A stretch of DNA of 64,000 bases from Winogradskyella aurantiaca (GTDB lineage Bacteria; Bacteroidota; Bacteroidia; Flavobacteriales; Flavobacteriaceae), in contig NZ_QKTV01000001.1 in NCBI RefSeq assembly GCF_003362725.1, forward strand, positions 496,001 to 560,000, given 5' to 3'. This document shows positions 24,486 through 31,689 of this stretch, piece after piece. The first letter of the stretch is position 1, and every line of letters begins with the position of its first letter. Position numbers and translations under genes: made by a program. Under the pieces are notes generated by a model. It searched no databases, was not told the DNA's origin, and worked only from the letters and a program-made list of their open reading frames with translations.

Positions 24486-26672
24486 ATGAAAAATTTATTC
24501 GTATTTGTAGTAGCCTTATTTGTTGCTACTAACCTTTTTGCGCAACAACAACAGCAGCAAAAGGACTCAACAGAGGTTGAGAAATTAGATGAGGTCTTAG
24601 TAAAGGCCGTGAGGGTGGATGCAGAGTCGCCAATTACCCACACAAATATTACCAAAACTGAGATTGCAAAACGTAACCTCGGTCAGGATATGCCTGAAAT
24701 TCTCAAGTTTTTACCGTCTGTAGTTAATACCTCAGACGCTGGAGCGAGTGTTGGCTATACCGGAATTAGAATCCGTGGGGTAAGCCCCCAATCCACTAAT
24801 GTTACCATCAATGGTATACCCTATAATGATGCCGAGTCTCTAGGAACCTTTTGGGTTAATTTAGGAGATTTTGCTTCCTCAACTGAAAGCTTACAGTTAC
24901 AACGTGGGGTAGGGACCTCTACCAATGGCTCTGGAGCCTTTGGAGCCAGTATTAACATCTTAACAGATGCAACCACCTATGAACCATCTGGCGAGATTTC
25001 CAATTCCTTTGGGAGTTTTAATACGCGTAAGCATACGGTAAAGTTTAGTACTGGTCTCATGAATGATCATTTTGAAATTTCGGGACGCCTTTCCAATATA
25101 GCTTCTGACGGTTACATTGATAGAGCCAGTGCAGATTTAAAATCCTATTTTCTTCAAGGGTCTTTTATAATGGACAATACGTTTATTAAGGCCGTTGTTT
25201 TTGGTGGAAAAGAAGTAACATACCAATCCTGGTTTGGGATTGATGCAGAAACATTGGCAACAGACAGAACGTTTAACCCAGCAGGGATCTACACTGGTCG
25301 CGATGGTAATATTACTTTCTATGACAACGAGGTAGATAATTATAACCAGGATCATTACCAGTTACACTGGAATCAGCGCTATAATAGAAATTGGTCCACC
25401 ACCCTAAGTTTAAATTACACCTACGGTCGCGGATATTTTGAGCAGTTTCGTGAAGATGATGACTTTAGCACCTACGGTTTTGAACCCATTTTTGTCAACG
25501 GGGAACTTGTGGATACTACCAACTTAATTCGAAGAAGATGGTTGGATAATAACTTTTATGTTGTCAACGCGAACGCCAATTACAAAACAGATTCGGTAGA
25601 TTTTGTGTTTGGTGGATCGTTTAGTTCTTATGATGGGGATCATTTTGGTGAGGTCATCTGGGCAGAGTTTGGACCTGGTAGTGAAATTCGAGATCGTTAT
25701 TATGATGGTAACAGTAAAAAGACTGACTTATCTGGGTTTGCTAAGGCGAATTACCGCCTAAATGATAAGCTGTTATTATATGGAGATTTACAACTGAGAA
25801 ATGTAACCTACAAGACAGTAGGTACCAACTCGGACCTTGATCCTTTTGAGGTAGATAAGAACTTTACCTTCTTTAATCCTAAGGCCGGACTTACGTATAA
25901 CCTTAATACCACCAATGATTTATACTTCTCATATGCGCGAGCTAATCGTGAGCCAAACAGAACAGATTTTGAAAGTAACCCAGATATTAGACCTGAAGTC
26001 TTAAATGATTTTGAGTTAGGTTGGCGCCATGCCAAAAACGGCTTTAGTTTTAATGCCAACTCATACTTTATGCTCTACAACGAACAGCTTGTATTATCCG
26101 GGGAATTAGATGATGTTGGGAATCCAATACGTACCAATAGCGGTGAGAGTTATAGAATTGGATTGGAATTAGAGGCCGTTATACCTTTAGGGTCTAAGTG
26201 GGCCTTGCAACCTAATTTAACCTTAAGCACCAATCGCAATAGAGAAACCATTACTTCTATTGATGGAGAACTAGTAAATCTAGGGAGCACTGCTATCGCA
26301 TTTACACCCAATGTTATTGGTGCAAATGCCATAGTTTATAGTCCAATTGAGCCACTTCAAATTTCATTATTGTCCAAATATGTTGGGGAACAATTTATGA
26401 GTAACACAGAAGCGCAACTTTCAAAATTAGATGCCTACTTCATCAACGATTTAAATGTTGTTTATACGATAAAGACGAATAAGGTGTTTGATTCAGTTGT
26501 TATTACCGGATTGGTAAATAATCTTTTCAATGAGGAGTATGTGTCCAATGGATACTATTTCACATATGATGATGATTTTACAGATCCAGGAACGATTACA
26601 ACTGTTGAAGGGGTTGGCTATTACCCACAGGCAACTATTAACTTTCTAATAGGAGTTTCCTTATTCTTTTAA
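24486..26672 (+). CDS. TonB-dependent receptor, probable thiamin uptake
   Basis: A 728-residue outer-membrane receptor. The signal peptide is MKNLFVFVVALFVATNLFAQ, followed by a Gln stretch and a TonB-box-like segment (VEKLDEVLVKAVRV). The plug domain runs to about residue 165 (GYTGIRIRGVSPQSTNVTINGI, LQRGVGTSTNGSGAFGASINI, shown in part), then a 22-strand-type barrel ending in LIGVSLFF. There is no N-terminal carboxypeptidase-like domain. Control by a TPP riboswitch and the adjacent PnuT/YkoF operon point to thiamin or a thiamin phosphate as ligand. Its stop shares the tetramer TTAA with the stop of the convergent lipoprotein gene. Confidence 0.9.
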   Translation: MKNLFVFVVALFVATNLFAQQQQQQKDSTEVEKLDEVLVKAVRVDAESPITHTNITKTEIAKRNLGQDMPEILKFLPSVVNTSDAGASVGYTGIRIRGVSPQSTNVTINGIPYNDAESLGTFWVNLGDFASSTESLQLQRGVGTSTNGSGAFGASINILTDATTYEPSGEISNSFGSFNTRKHTVKFSTGLMNDHFEISGRLSNIASDGYIDRASADLKSYFLQGSFIMDNTFIKAVVFGGKEVTYQSWFGIDAETLATDRTFNPAGIYTGRDGNITFYDNEVDNYNQDHYQLHWNQRYNRNWSTTLSLNYTYGRGYFEQFREDDDFSTYGFEPIFVNGELVDTTNLIRRRWLDNNFYVVNANANYKTDSVDFVFGGSFSSYDGDHFGEVIWAEFGPGSEIRDRYYDGNSKKTDLSGFAKANYRLNDKLLLYGDLQLRNVTYKTVGTNSDLDPFEVDKNFTFFNPKAGLTYNLNTTNDLYFSYARANREPNRTDFESNPDIRPEVLNDFELGWRHAKNGFSFNANSYFMLYNEQLVLSGELDDVGNPIRTNSGESYRIGLELEAVIPLGSKWALQPNLTLSTNRNRETITSIDGELVNLGSTAIAFTPNVIGANAIVYSPIEPLQISLLSKYVGEQFMSNTEAQLSKLDAYFINDLNVVYTIKTNKVFDSVVITGLVNNLFNEEYVSNGYYFTYDDDFTDPGTITTVEGVGYYPQATINFLIGVSLFF

Positions 26673-27097
26673 TTGGATAATTGGAAGACATTATCTCCAA
26701 TTGGAGTAACGCGATAAGGTTTAAGGGTACAGTTGGTGGACCCAGAGACAGGGCCGCCTGTAAATAAGGAATAGACATTATCTCCTGCACAACTACTTGA
26801 GACTTCCGTACCATCTAAGGTCATGGTAGAACATGAAGCAAGTGGTTGGGCAGGGTCTGCTCCATCCCAGGCCAAAATCGTCTGATTATTAGCTCTTATT
26901 AGATAGACACCGGCATTACCTTGACCTCCCAATCTTACAACTCCACTGGTAAAGTTTAGGTCATTGAACTGTGGAAGATTAAGGTTGATCACAGCATCTA
27001 CAGTTACGTTGGGCAAAAAATTACAATTAGAGCCGACACTGTCGCCAGAACAACTGGTAATTAATACGGCTATTATAAGTATTTTAAGTGCTTTCAT
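26669..27097 (-). CDS. Rieske-fold-like lipoprotein lacking cluster ligands
   Basis: About 142 residues from the ATG at 27097, chosen because it begins the lipoprotein signal MKALKILIIAVLITSC (acylated Cys at 16); an in-frame upstream start adds a meaningless leader. The body (VRLGGQGNAGVYLIR, NQTILAWDGADPAQPLASC, SSCAGDNVYSLFTGGPVSGS, LKPYRV) follows the strand and loop pattern of Rieske domains, but the CxH and CxxH ligand pairs are not present. Several Cys remain and could form disulfides. This fold assignment is my inference. It shares its stop tetramer with the TonB receptor. Confidence 0.65.
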   Translation of the reverse strand: MKALKILIIAVLITSCSGDSVGSNCNFLPNVTVDAVINLNLPQFNDLNFTSGVVRLGGQGNAGVYLIRANNQTILAWDGADPAQPLASCSTMTLDGTEVSSSCAGDNVYSLFTGGPVSGSTNCTLKPYRVTPIGDNVFQLSN

Positions 27098-27154
27098 AAT
27101 CAGTTTTAAAGGGCTTGCAAGGTACAATTTTAAGTCCATCCGTTAAAAGTTTCG

Positions 27155-27162
27155 TATATTTG
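27155..27162 (+). promoter_or_regulatory. Promoter -7 box for greA
   Basis: TATATTTG fits TAnnTTTG and lies 114 bases before the greA ATG, giving a leader of about 105 nt. No TTG at the usual distance is seen. Confidence 0.5.
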
Positions 27163-27168
27163 CTATTC

Positions 27169-27192
27169 AATCTCGTTGACGCGAGATTTTTT
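27169..27192 (+). terminator. Terminator-like hairpin in the greA leader
   Basis: AATCTCG (27169-27175) pairs with CGAGATT (27182-27188) around a 6-base loop and is followed by a T-run to 27192. It sits just after the greA promoter box and 85 bases before the ATG, so it may act as an attenuator. Confidence 0.5.
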
Positions 27193-27276
27193 GCATTTAC
27201 CCAAGAGCGTATCTTGTCTCACATAAAACAAACGGGGTAATACAATAAATCGGTTTAAGGATTAAACGAAAGAATT

Positions 27277-27750
27277 ATGAGTAACGTATCTTACTATACA
27301 TTAGAGGGTATTAAAAAATTAAGAGAAGAACTACGTGTTCTAAAAGATATTGAACGACCAAAAGCCTCTCAAGCAATTGCTGAGGCAAGAGATAAAGGTG
27401 ATTTAAGTGAAAACGCCGAATATGATGCAGCTAAAGAGGCGCAAGGACTTCTAGAAATGAAAATTTCAAAGATGGAAGAGACCTTGGCAAATGCTCGCGT
27501 TATTGACGAATCACAATTAGATACCTCAAAGGTTTTAGCCTTGTCTATAGTGAAAATTAAAAATCAGGTAAATGGTATGGAAATGACCTACACCCTGGTT
27601 GCTGAAAGCGAAGCGGATCTTGCTGCGGGTAAAATATCTGTTAATTCTCCAATTGGAAAAGGATTGCTAGGAAAGTCTGTTGGTGATGTGGCAGAAATCC
27701 AAGTGCCCAATGGTGTTATGAAATTTGACATCCTGGAAATTTCCAGATAG
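27277..27750 (+). CDS. greA: Transcription elongation factor GreA
   Basis: A 157-residue factor that enters the RNA polymerase secondary channel and triggers cleavage of backtracked RNA. The N-terminal coiled coil is plain (YYTLEGIKKLREELRVLKDI to SKMEETLANARVI, with DLSENAEYDAAKEAQG at its tip holding the catalytic acidic pair), followed by the FKBP-like C-terminal domain (SPIGKGLLGKSVGDVAEIQVP). Length is exactly that of the family. A 105-nt leader with a hairpin precedes it. The HIT gene follows after 99 bases. Confidence 0.97.
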   Translation: MSNVSYYTLEGIKKLREELRVLKDIERPKASQAIAEARDKGDLSENAEYDAAKEAQGLLEMKISKMEETLANARVIDESQLDTSKVLALSIVKIKNQVNGMEMTYTLVAESEADLAAGKISVNSPIGKGLLGKSVGDVAEIQVPNGVMKFDILEISR

Positions 27751-27849
27751 TTATAACAAAATATCTTTAAATGAGATTCTTATTCTCTTTTCAAGTGAAT
27801 AGCTTGAAGGGTGTAAAAATCTTTTTTATTTTTATGTAAAGGTATTTTT

Positions 27850-28239
27850 ATGGCATCCATTTTCACCAAAATCATTAACGGAGATATTCCTTCTTACAAA
27901 GTTGCTGAATCAGAGGATTTTTATGCGTTTTTAGACATTAATCCAAATTCCACGGGGCATACACTATGCATCCCAAAAAAAGAAGTGGACAAGATCTTCG
28001 ACCTTGATGAAGATACCTATATGGGTCTCATGGCCTTTTCTAGAAAAGTAGCCAAAGCTATTGAAAAGGTAATTCCTTGTGAGCGTGTAGGTATGACTGT
28101 GATTGGTTTGGAAGTGCCTCATGTACATGTGCACCTTATTCCTCTTCATACAATGGAAGATGCACGATTTACATCCAAGCAAAAGCTAACTCCAGAAGTA
28201 TTTGAGAAAACAGCTGCCTTGATTAATTCAGCCTTGTAG
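27850..28239 (+). CDS. HIT-family nucleotide hydrolase
   Basis: A 129-residue histidine-triad protein, opening SIFTKIINGDIPSYKVAE and carrying HVHVHLIPL with the catalytic triad at about residues 96-100. The family splits nucleoside phosphoramidates and related AMP conjugates. Residues LDINPNSTGHTLCIPK are typical of the Hint branch. It follows greA in the same direction and is probably cotranscribed. Its last 12 bases overlap the convergent histidine kinase gene. Confidence 0.94.
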   Translation: MASIFTKIINGDIPSYKVAESEDFYAFLDINPNSTGHTLCIPKKEVDKIFDLDEDTYMGLMAFSRKVAKAIEKVIPCERVGMTVIGLEVPHVHVHLIPLHTMEDARFTSKQKLTPEVFEKTAALINSAL

Positions 28240-29388
28240 TCTTAGGGCAATCTGTAAGGTAGAACCCACCCCAATTTCCGATTTAAGAACACGTATTTTA
28301 CCTTGGTGGTAATCTTCAATAATGCGCTTAGATAAGGAGAGTCCGAGTCCCCAACCTCTGGCTTTCGTGGTATAACCCGGTTCAAAAATCTTCTTAAAAT
28401 TAGATTTGCTGATCCCTTTTCCGGTATCCGAAATATTAACCAAAACAATATTTGAAGTCTTCTCAATGCTGATGTTTAGAGCGCCTTTTCCTTTCATGGC
28501 ATCAATGGCATTTTTCACCAAATTTTCAATAGTCCAGCTAAATAGCTGAGGGTTTACATGAGCATGTAATGACTCCTCGGGGGCCGAAAAGCTGAAGTCA
28601 ATAAGCTTCGAACTCCTGGCCTTTATATACTCATAGGAGTTTTTAGTAAGTTCAACCACATCTAAATTTTCTAAAATGGGTATGGATCCAATTTTACTGA
28701 AGCGATCTGTTATGGTTTGAAGGCGGTTGATATCCTTTTCAATCTCTGTAATATACTCAGGATTAACATTTTCTGATTTGAGAATCTCGGTCCATCCCAC
28801 CAGAGAAGAAAGCGGGGTGCCGATTTGATGTGCTGTTTCCTTAGCCATACCAGTCCAAAGTCGATTCTGTTCGGCATTTTTGGTGCTCTTGTAAAAAAAG
28901 AAAACTACGGCAGCAAACAAAACAATGATCAGCAATAGAAATAAAGGATAATACTTAAGCTTATTTAGTATGGGTGAATTTCCATAGTAGATCATAAGAC
29001 TAACTTTCCCATCTACTAGTACAGGAATTGGTTGATTCTCAGAACTGAATTTGACTATTAGTTTTTGTACAGACGCACTATCCTGAAGTAGCGCTTCGCT
29101 TATGTTCTGCGAACTATATAAGTTCTGTTTATCGTTGAGCACCAGAACAGGTGTGCTTAGTATAGTCTCTGTTATTACATGAGAAGTAACCTGATTGATA
29201 TTTGCATTGAGATCATTATTGCTGTTTAAATCTATTTGAGCAATGGACCAGGTTTCCATCTTGGCCCGTTCCTCTTCTTTAAACTTTTGAAAAAATGAGT
29301 ATGTATTCCAGAGGATGAGCGTGATAATAACAAAAGACGAAATAATTAAAATCCAGCGGAATAAATTTCTATTGAAGTTAAGGGTCAT
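28228..29388 (-). CDS. Orphan sensor histidine kinase
   Basis: A 386-residue inner-membrane kinase. Two transmembrane helices (about 10-28 and 147-166) enclose a periplasmic sensor of about 115 residues with no domain I recognise. The H-box is AKETAHQIGTPLSSLVGW, with the phosphorylated His at 187; the HQIGTPLSSL wording is an unusual Bacteroidota variant of the HExRTPL box. N, G1 and G2 boxes follow (NLVKNAIDAM, ISDTGKGIS, GWGLGLSLSKRI). No response regulator is adjacent. It overlaps the HIT gene by 12 bp at the 3' end. Confidence 0.9.
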   Translation of the reverse strand: MTLNFNRNLFRWILIISSFVIITLILWNTYSFFQKFKEEERAKMETWSIAQIDLNSNNDLNANINQVTSHVITETILSTPVLVLNDKQNLYSSQNISEALLQDSASVQKLIVKFSSENQPIPVLVDGKVSLMIYYGNSPILNKLKYYPLFLLLIIVLFAAVVFFFYKSTKNAEQNRLWTGMAKETAHQIGTPLSSLVGWTEILKSENVNPEYITEIEKDINRLQTITDRFSKIGSIPILENLDVVELTKNSYEYIKARSSKLIDFSFSAPEESLHAHVNPQLFSWTIENLVKNAIDAMKGKGALNISIEKTSNIVLVNISDTGKGISKSNFKKIFEPGYTTKARGWGLGLSLSKRIIEDYHQGKIRVLKSEIGVGSTLQIALRLQG

Positions 29389-29484
29389 TCTCTCTTTTTA
29401 CCGACGCCTAAATATAATGCAATTATGAAAGAATTATTGTCTGCTTAGAATTTTCAAAGGGTTTTTTGAGAAGCCCCTATTAGT

Positions 29485-29492
29485 TATATTTG
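29485..29492 (+). promoter_or_regulatory. Promoter for the flavin reductase gene
   Basis: TATATTTG (TAnnTTTG) is preceded by TTTTTTG ending at 29468, a gap of 16 bases. The start codon is 20 bases further on. Confidence 0.55.
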
Positions 29493-29511
29493 TTGAAAAT
29501 CAAAGCACTAC

Positions 29512-30381
29512 ATGATTTCGTATTTTCCGAAAGACCTATCAACGGCCCAATTACATTCCTATTTATTAAGCGCAGTAGCACCAAGACCAATTGCTTTTGC
29601 CAGTACAATTAACAAAGAAGGGCAACCCAACTTATCACCGTTTAGCTATTTTAATGTCTTTAGTTCTAATCCGCCAATTTTAGCCTTTTCACCTGCTAGA
29701 AGAGTTCGTGATAATTCGGTTAAAGATACCCTGACCAATATTGAAGCGGTTAAAGAGGTGGTGATTAATGTTGTCAATTTTGACATAGTCCATCAAATGT
29801 CTCTCAGTAGCACAGAATACCCTTCTGATATAAACGAATTTGAGAAAGCAGGACTAACCATGTTGCCTTCAGAAACCATTAAGCCTTTTAGGGTAGCAGA
29901 ATCTCCTGTGCAATTTGAGTGTCAGGTCAATGATATTATTTACTTAGGAGACAATGGAGGAGCAGGAAACTTAATTTTATGCGAGGTGCTAAAAATGCAT
30001 ATAGCGGATGAGGTTACTAATCCTGATCAGAGTATCAACCAGGAAAAATTGGATTTAGTAGCACGTGCGGGGAGCAGTTATTACAGCAGAGCAAAATCTG
30101 GTTTTTTTGAAATACCTAAACCACTTAAAAAACTTGGAATGGGCGTTGATGCCATGCCAGATCATGTGAAAAACAGCATGATTCTTACGGGTAACGACCT
30201 TGGAATGTTAGGGAATGTTGAGGCTTTGCCTAAAGAGGCTGAGGTGACTTCCTTTATTGAGGATATAAAGGAACGCTACCCAAATATTGCTGAAGCGTCC
30301 CATCGCGATAAACACAAATTAGCGAAGAATTATTTGAGCTACGGAGACGTAGAAAGTGCATGGAAGTTATTACTTTCGTAG
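29512..30381 (+). CDS. Flavin reductase-like FMN-binding protein
   Basis: A 289-residue protein of the DIM6/NTAB flavoprotein family. The N-terminal split-barrel FMN domain covers about residues 15-200, with APRPIAFASTINKEGQPNLSPFSYF (in part) and LAFSPARR; the remaining 90 residues are a helical C-terminal extension common in Bacteroidota. It may act as an NAD(P)H:flavin oxidoreductase or bind FMN for an unknown reaction. The DUF3127 gene follows after 35 bases in the same direction. Confidence 0.85.
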   Translation: MISYFPKDLSTAQLHSYLLSAVAPRPIAFASTINKEGQPNLSPFSYFNVFSSNPPILAFSPARRVRDNSVKDTLTNIEAVKEVVINVVNFDIVHQMSLSSTEYPSDINEFEKAGLTMLPSETIKPFRVAESPVQFECQVNDIIYLGDNGGAGNLILCEVLKMHIADEVTNPDQSINQEKLDLVARAGSSYYSRAKSGFFEIPKPLKKLGMGVDAMPDHVKNSMILTGNDLGMLGNVEALPKEAEVTSFIEDIKERYPNIAEASHRDKHKLAKNYLSYGDVESAWKLLLS

Positions 30382-30416
30382 CTGTAATTAATCAGTATAA
30401 TTTTTAAGAGAAACAG

Positions 30417-30794
30417 ATGGAGATTCAAGGGAGAATTAAGGTATTAGGAGCGACCAAAGAATTTGGAAGTAACGGGTTTAGAAAGCGTGAGGTTGTGGTG
30501 ACTACCGAAGAGCAATACCCACAGCATATCATGGTAGAATTTATTCAAGACAAGACCAGTCTTTTAGATCAGTATGCCGTTGGACAACAAGTTAAAATCA
30601 GTATTAACTTGCGTGGTAGAGAGTGGGTGAGTCCTCAAGGTGAGACTAAGTATTTCAATACCATTCAAGGTTGGAGAATCGAAGCCTTACAATCGGAATC
30701 GGCACCAAATGAGATGCCTCCAATTCCACCAGCAGATGCTTTTGAACCTGCTACCAATGTCAAAGAGGATGACTACGATGATTTACCGTTCTAA
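30417..30794 (+). CDS. DUF3127 protein (OB-fold-like)
   Basis: A 125-residue Bacteroidota-specific DUF3127 protein: IQGRIKVLGATKEFGSNGFRKRE at the start, then a five-strand OB-like core (QYPQHIMVEFIQDK, GQQVKISINLRGREW, FNTIQGWRIEAL) and an acidic tail ending DDYDDLPF. That tail resembles the acidic C-terminal tip of single-stranded DNA-binding protein (DDDIPF), so an SSB-like, protein-recruiting role is possible; this is inference. A strong terminator follows at 30821-30850. Confidence 0.85.
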   Translation: MEIQGRIKVLGATKEFGSNGFRKREVVVTTEEQYPQHIMVEFIQDKTSLLDQYAVGQQVKISINLRGREWVSPQGETKYFNTIQGWRIEALQSESAPNEMPPIPPADAFEPATNVKEDDYDDLPF

Positions 30795-30820
30795 AAATGG
30801 TGATCAGTTTAAAACATATA

Positions 30821-30850
30821 AAGACTTGCCGGAACGCAAGTCTTTTTTTA
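30821..30850 (+). terminator. Terminator after the DUF3127 gene
   Basis: AAGACTTGC (30821-30829) pairs with GCAAGTCTT (30836-30844), followed by TTTTT. The opposite strand lacks a T-run, so it works on the plus strand only. It faces a minus-strand terminator seven bases away. Confidence 0.88.
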
Positions 30851-30856
30851 TGCCAA

Positions 30857-30885
30857 GAAAAAAGTCCTGACGTGAATCAGGACTT
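30857..30885 (-). terminator. Minus-strand terminator of the small-RNA candidate
   Basis: AAGTCCTGA pairs with TCAGGACTT around a 6-base loop (CGTGAA on the plus strand). On the minus strand it is followed by six T; on the plus strand by AGTATTG, so it acts only on the minus strand. Confidence 0.8.
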
Positions 30886-30938
30886 AGTATTGTGGTTTTA
30901 GGTTTTGACCTTCATAAACAAACTCAAAAAAAAGCAAT
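30857..30938 (-). ncRNA. Candidate small RNA (about 80 nt), unknown family
   Basis: The transcript is inferred from a promoter on the minus strand (TTTG at 30973-30970, 17-base spacer, TAAATTTG at 30952-30945) and a minus-strand terminator (9-bp stem 30885-30877 with 30870-30862, then a T-run). The predicted RNA holds no ORF beyond a five-codon frame, ATG to TAA at 30915-30898 (MKVKT). There is no minus-strand gene nearby that could use this terminator. I know no RNA family it belongs to. The exact start is approximate. Confidence 0.55.
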
Positions 30939-30944
30939 GATGAA

Positions 30945-30973
30945 CAAATTTATTACACAAAGGTCATGTCAAA
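30945..30973 (-). promoter_or_regulatory. Minus-strand promoter of the small-RNA candidate
   Basis: TTTG, 17 bases, TAAATTTG: the full two-part flavobacterial promoter (TTG, 17-23 bases, TAnnTTTG). It is one of the best promoter matches I found in the window. Confidence 0.6.
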
Positions 30974-31059
30974 TATCAAAAAAAATATTCTACTTTCAAA
31001 GTAAAAATGCCCATTTAACGGATAATTAGCTTACGAAAACGTTTGCGAAAGAGTGATTT

Positions 31060-31689
31060 ATGTACTTTTTAGACGAAAAAATACAATTTCCACATGTAAG
31101 CAAAGCTTCTTCCGATGGTTTACTTGCCGTTGGAGGAGACCTGTCTCCTGAACGCTTGCTTCATGCCTATGAATGTAGCATTTTTCCCTGGTACGAAGAA
31201 GGTGGCCCTATTCTCTGGTGGTCTCCCGATCCTCGGTTTGTACTAATGCCAGAAGATTTAAAGGTGTCCAAAAGTATGAATGCTATTTTAAGGAAAGGTT
31301 TGTTTAAAGTTACGGTTAATAAGGCTTTTGATGAGGTGGTGGATCATTGTTCGGCTATTAAGCGAAAACAACAGGATGGCACCTGGATTACTGAAGAAAT
31401 GAAACAGGCCTATAGTAATCTCTTTAAGACGGGTTATGCTAAATCCTATGAGGTATGGCAAAACAAACAATTAGTAGGTGGTTTGTATGGTGTTGATCTT
31501 GGTAATGGTGTGTTTTGTGGTGAAAGTATGTTTAGTCTGGTGAGTAATGCCAGTAAGGTTGCCTTTATACATTTGGTGCAAACTGGTAACTACGATTTGA
31601 TAGATTGTCAATTACACACCAAACATCTGGAAAGTCTGGGTGGAAAACATATGTCTAGAGATACCTTTCTTAAGTATCTGGTGTTTTAG
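31060..31689 (+). CDS. aat: Leucyl/phenylalanyl-tRNA-protein transferase
   Basis: A 209-residue enzyme that adds Leu or Phe from aminoacyl-tRNA to proteins with N-terminal Lys or Arg, marking them for ClpAP-type degradation. Family blocks are clear: GLLAVGGDLSPERLLHAY, GIFPWYE-like SIFPWYEEGGPILWWSPDPR (shown in part), GGLYGVDLGNGVFCGESMFS and DLIDCQLHTKHLESLGG. Length is normal. Its stop shares a TTAG tetramer with the stop of the convergent serine hydrolase gene. Confidence 0.96.
   Translation: MYFLDEKIQFPHVSKASSDGLLAVGGDLSPERLLHAYECSIFPWYEEGGPILWWSPDPRFVLMPEDLKVSKSMNAILRKGLFKVTVNKAFDEVVDHCSAIKRKQQDGTWITEEMKQAYSNLFKTGYAKSYEVWQNKQLVGGLYGVDLGNGVFCGESMFSLVSNASKVAFIHLVQTGNYDLIDCQLHTKHLESLGGKHMSRDTFLKYLVF

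Noticed and set aside
30640-30870. Open frame over the DUF3127 3' end
   Set aside because: It overlaps a conserved gene in another frame, runs through its terminator, and its translation looks like random composition.
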